Positions 61,153 to 64,000 of a stretch of DNA of 64,000 nt are shown in pieces. Position 1 is the stretch's first letter; every line of letters starts with the position of its first letter. A program made the translations under genes and the position numbers. Source of the stretch: Alcanivoracaceae bacterium (GTDB lineage: Bacteria > Pseudomonadota > Gammaproteobacteria > Pseudomonadales > Alcanivoracaceae); assembly GCA_029212745.1 (NCBI GenBank), contig JARGOL010000004.1, positions 186,001-250,000 on the forward strand. Direction: 5' to 3'. The notes below the pieces were generated by a model. The model was not told the origin of the DNA, ran no database searches, and worked only from the letters and a program-made list of their open reading frames with translations.

Positions 61153-64000
61153 TCAAGCAGCCAGCGGGTCGGTGCCCGCGTCCCACTCGTCATAGTTAAT
61201 GACGCCATCGCCATCCGGGTCCATGTCTGCATCGGCCGGGTTCAGCGGGTCAAGCCCATACTGCAGCTCCCAGGCATCCGGAATCAGATCATTGTCACGG
61301 TCCGTTTCCAGCGCGTCCGCCGTACCATCATCATCGGTATCACGGAAATAAGCCGGGTCCGTCTCGAACGCATCGATGTTGTCGCCGTAACCGTCGCCAT
61401 CGCTGTCTGCCCACTCCGTGGCATCCGCCGGGAAAGAATCCTGCGCGTTGTCAACATCATCGCCGTCCCAGTCGGCATCCAGACTGTCGGGAATCAGGTC
61501 GCCATCAAGGTCATGGAAACGGTCATGCCGGAAGATGGAAATCGCCTGCGAGGACGCCGCACTCACATACACATGCCGGCCGTCGGCCGTCACCAGAAGA
61601 TCTTTGGGGTTATCCATCGTGACGGTGCTGCCGAGTGGATCGGGCTGACCATGCCGCATTTGATGCAGGGCGCTCAAGCCTGCAGGGTCATTCACCCTGT
61701 CGATATAAATGTAATCGCCTGTATTTCTCATTGCATACAGCAGAGACTGGTCCGCAGACAGCGCAATACGCTTTACCGCTGAGTGCAGCTTGTCGTTGTA
61801 GACAATCTGTTCAGCCGCCACTGTGTCGTCCCAGGCATAGTCATAGACATAGTAGGTGCCGGTCAGGATCCGCTTGAGATCTTGCTGGTATAACAGCATG
61901 CCGTTACGGTTGGTGCCGCCACTGGCGAGCAGGGTACCAATCGCCCCGGATACCGAATCACGCTCAAGCACGTGGGTGCCGGTATTGGTCAGTGCAATCA
62001 ATAGCTCGTTGGCATCCCCGCCAATGACAACTGACTCTATCTGGTTCCCCAGAGACCGATTAATAAAGTCGTCACCACCTGCATAAATCAGTACTCCTGC
62101 ATCTGTCCGACGGAATATATGCACCATTCCGCCTGTATTACCCAGGCTGGGGACATACACGAACCGGCCATCCGCACTGGCAGCGGGCTTGCCTGTACCA
62201 TTGAAGCGACTGATGGATTGGGCATCGAATGTCTGGATAAGCGTGAGGCCGCCCGTCAGTGCATCACGCCGCATCACCCAGAACCTGTCATCATTCGAGG
62301 AAGTGGCATACAGGTACTCGCCATCGCCGGACATCACCAGCCATTCTATGTCTGTGTCCAGACCACCTATGCTGGAGGCCAGTGCCAGCGAGCCATCCAG
62401 AGGGTTACGGCGATAGACATCGATATACGCGGCCCGCTGCAGGTAGACAAAGCGGCCATCCGGGCTCTCCGCAAGCGGTCCTATGCGCCAGTCGCCTGCG
62501 GCTTGTGTGCCGGTGAACAACAGCTGGGCAACGGAATCAGCCGTTTCCAGCGCATTGTCCAGGTCTGAACCGGCAGCCCACTCTTCCGCATTCGTGAACC
62601 CATCTTGATCAAGATCACCAGCCGCATCGGCGGGATCATCAGGGTCCAGCCCGAGGCCCAGCTCAATACCATCCGGTATACCATCACCATCTGTATCGAT
62701 ATCAGCTGCGTTGCGAACCTCTACGGTCAAGCTGGCGCTAACCATGTCCGTTCCCGACTGTGCCTCAAGGATGTACTCGGTCGTTACAGCAGGTGAAACA
62801 GTCAGCGTACCGTTTGCGGTAACGACAACATCACCCGGCTGCAACGTGACGATGTCGGCATTAGTGGTGGCCCAGGACAGCACTACATCACCGCCCTCAG
62901 GAATGACTTCAAAATCACTGGCGAAGCTGTTGATCTCGGGCATTTCCGCGACCGGCTCGGCCAGCGGAGCGTTGCGACGACTGCCGTCAAAAAGACCGGC
63001 CGGCAGGCCGAGTACGGCCTTCTGGCTGCTGTCTTTGACAGCCACAAATGCCTCTCCCATGGCTGGGTGCACTGGTGGCACAGACTCATATCCAGCGAGA
63101 AAGTTGCCGTGCTGAGGTGAGCTGGACAGCAGGAGCATACTGTCCGAGGGGTAATACGAATTGGTATAGCTTCCGGCTGCGTCCCCGTCAGAGGCCCAGA
63201 ACCAGAAGAAATCTTCAGCCGCCATTGCCGAAAAGGCGATGTCCCCCTGGTCATCAACCCAGAGCCGATCCAGGGCCGAATACACCGGTGTCTGTGACGC
63301 CCACTGTGCCTGTGCATCGCTGCCATAGGCCGCCACCCAGGAACGAACAATCAGATCCATGTGGGGATAGCGCGCGTCAGTTTCGGTGCCGTAGGTCTGA
63401 GAGCCATCGTGCCCCGCAATGACATGGGGTGTGTAAAGCGTTTCCACAAAGCCCATGCGGATATCACCACCGGCGGTTAACGCAAAACTGGTGGGCCACC
63501 AGCCATTATGGCGCTCGTTCAGCTCATCCAGAGCCAGGATTTTTGTGTTAACGCCAGAACCTGGCGACCAATCATCGCCGCATTTATTATAAGGATCCGA
63601 AATATTTCTCGCGGGCATCGGCTTTGTGAGAGCGCGACTGTCCAGCGGCGTCATCTGGTCATCAAACCGGTGCCACGTCAGTGCGCTACTGCGTCTTGCC
63701 TGGAACTCGTTACACCCGATGGAATAAGCCAGATTGAAACTGACGGCATGGATATTATCCTGTCCATCCACACGGAGACCGGGAACCAGGTGATTCAGGT
63801 CATGAACACCCTGCACCAGCCCGGTATCTGCGCGCAGCAACCCGACACGCGCACTGCCACTGTCATGATCGGCTTGCCATGCAATATCGCCATTAGCCAG
63901 CAAATGCGCACTCTCGATATGCGTTACTGCCAGGGCATCTATGGGTGCTGTGGGTATTGAGTCGACGAGCAGACCATCGCTGTCCCGCACTTCAAAACTT
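61153..64000 (-). CDS. Large secreted-type protein with beta-propeller, Ig-like and TSP3 repeats (5-prime end outside window)
   Basis: At least 949 residues, with the frame open to the right edge; a GTG at 63990 is internal. The visible N-terminal half has S-W-V-A-A-Y-G-type strands of a beta-rich domain. An Ig-like stretch (about 62925-62700) follows, then a thrombospondin type 3 calcium-binding segment (D-T-D-G-D-G-I-P-D-G), then a beta-propeller with S-P-D-G-R-F-V-Y and S-G-D-G-E-Y-L-Y blades (about 62550-61560), and a C-terminal run of TSP3-like acidic repeats. Such proteins are surface or extracellular. It leads the cassette that contains the Rhs-core toxin candidate. Confidence 0.8.
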   Translation of the reverse strand, partial: SFEVRDSDGLLVDSIPTAPIDALAVTHIESAHLLANGDIAWQADHDSGSARVGLLRADTGLVQGVHDLNHLVPGLRVDGQDNIHAVSFNLAYSIGCNEFQARRSSALTWHRFDDQMTPLDSRALTKPMPARNISDPYNKCGDDWSPGSGVNTKILALDELNERHNGWWPTSFALTAGGDIRMGFVETLYTPHVIAGHDGSQTYGTETDARYPHMDLIVRSWVAAYGSDAQAQWASQTPVYSALDRLWVDDQGDIAFSAMAAEDFFWFWASDGDAAGSYTNSYYPSDSMLLLSSSPQHGNFLAGYESVPPVHPAMGEAFVAVKDSSQKAVLGLPAGLFDGSRRNAPLAEPVAEMPEINSFASDFEVIPEGGDVVLSWATTNADIVTLQPGDVVVTANGTLTVSPAVTTEYILEAQSGTDMVSASLTVEVRNAADIDTDGDGIPDGIELGLGLDPDDPADAAGDLDQDGFTNAEEWAAGSDLDNALETADSVAQLLFTGTQAAGDWRIGPLAESPDGRFVYLQRAAYIDVYRRNPLDGSLALASSIGGLDTDIEWLVMSGDGEYLYATSSNDDRFWVMRRDALTGGLTLIQTFDAQSISRFNGTGKPAASADGRFVYVPSLGNTGGMVHIFRRTDAGVLIYAGGDDFINRSLGNQIESVVIGGDANELLIALTNTGTHVLERDSVSGAIGTLLASGGTNRNGMLLYQQDLKRILTGTYYVYDYAWDDTVAAEQIVYNDKLHSAVKRIALSADQSLLYAMRNTGDYIYIDRVNDPAGLSALHQMRHGQPDPLGSTVTMDNPKDLLVTADGRHVYVSAASSQAISIFRHDRFHDLDGDLIPDSLDADWDGDDVDNAQDSFPADATEWADSDGDGYGDNIDAFETDPAYFRDTDDDGTADALETDRDNDLIPDAWELQYGLDPLNPADADMDPDGDGVINYDEWDAGTDPLAA

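Overview
The window is GC-rich, densely coded chromosomal DNA from a gammaproteobacterium. It carries the rpsB-tsf-pyrH-frr translation locus, map-glnD-dapC-(ArsC-like)-dapD, dapE, metG and a complete rnfABCDGE operon. Codon use, gene order and the set of lipid and fatty-aldehyde enzymes fit a marine Oceanospirillales or Pseudomonas-like organism, and Alcanivorax relatives would be my first guess. That placement is inference, because no rRNA gene or other decisive marker is present.

Layout. 1-2955: minus-strand rpsB, tsf, pyrH and the first codons of frr, with a strong rpsB promoter and a terminator between tsf and pyrH. 2956-9033: plus-strand map, glnD, dapC, an ArsC-like gene and dapD, mostly with overlapping start and stop codons. 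9116-13393: an RND efflux pair behind a CsoR/CstR-like palindrome, placed between dapD and dapE. 13514-16569: dapE, an aldehyde dehydrogenase with an extended C-terminus, and a 49-residue membrane protein. 16570-23917: minus-strand envelope and lipid genes (DUF4412-like, SpeE-like, AsmA-like DUF748, thioesterase, secreted hydrolase) with one plus-strand hotdog gene and a REP-like repeat pair. 24111-25519: yaeQ and an AT-richer orphan gene. 25697-29372: a three-gene overlapping operon of RimK-like ATP-grasp ligase, M14-like peptidase, and GNAT fused to a C39-like peptidase. 29592-38884: a metallophosphatase lipoprotein, a rhomboid protease, a zinc-finger/membrane/TPR protein, nitronate monooxygenase-like, GST, DUF2288, an NTF2-like protein and a PhoD-like phosphatase. 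39184-46828: three hybrid histidine kinases, one with a degenerate catalytic core. 46918-52953: metG, patatin, saccharopine-dehydrogenase-like protein and an Omp85-type protein. 53188-59167: rnfABCDGE with a long repetitive RnfC tail. 59255-64000: an accessory cassette with a large secreted TSP3/beta-propeller protein (cut by the window edge), a small membrane protein, a minimal Rhs-core toxin candidate and a probable immunity gene.

How genes work together. dapC, dapD and dapE cover the succinylase branch of lysine and peptidoglycan precursor synthesis, and GlnD sits beside them as the nitrogen-state sensor. The Rnf complex couples ferredoxin and NADH redox chemistry to ion transport. The ATP-grasp/M14/GNAT-C39 operon looks like a make-and-trim system for peptide tags or small peptide amides. 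Together with the Rhs-core cassette it is the best candidate here for undescribed biology. I saw no tRNA or rRNA gene, CRISPR array, transposase or integrase.
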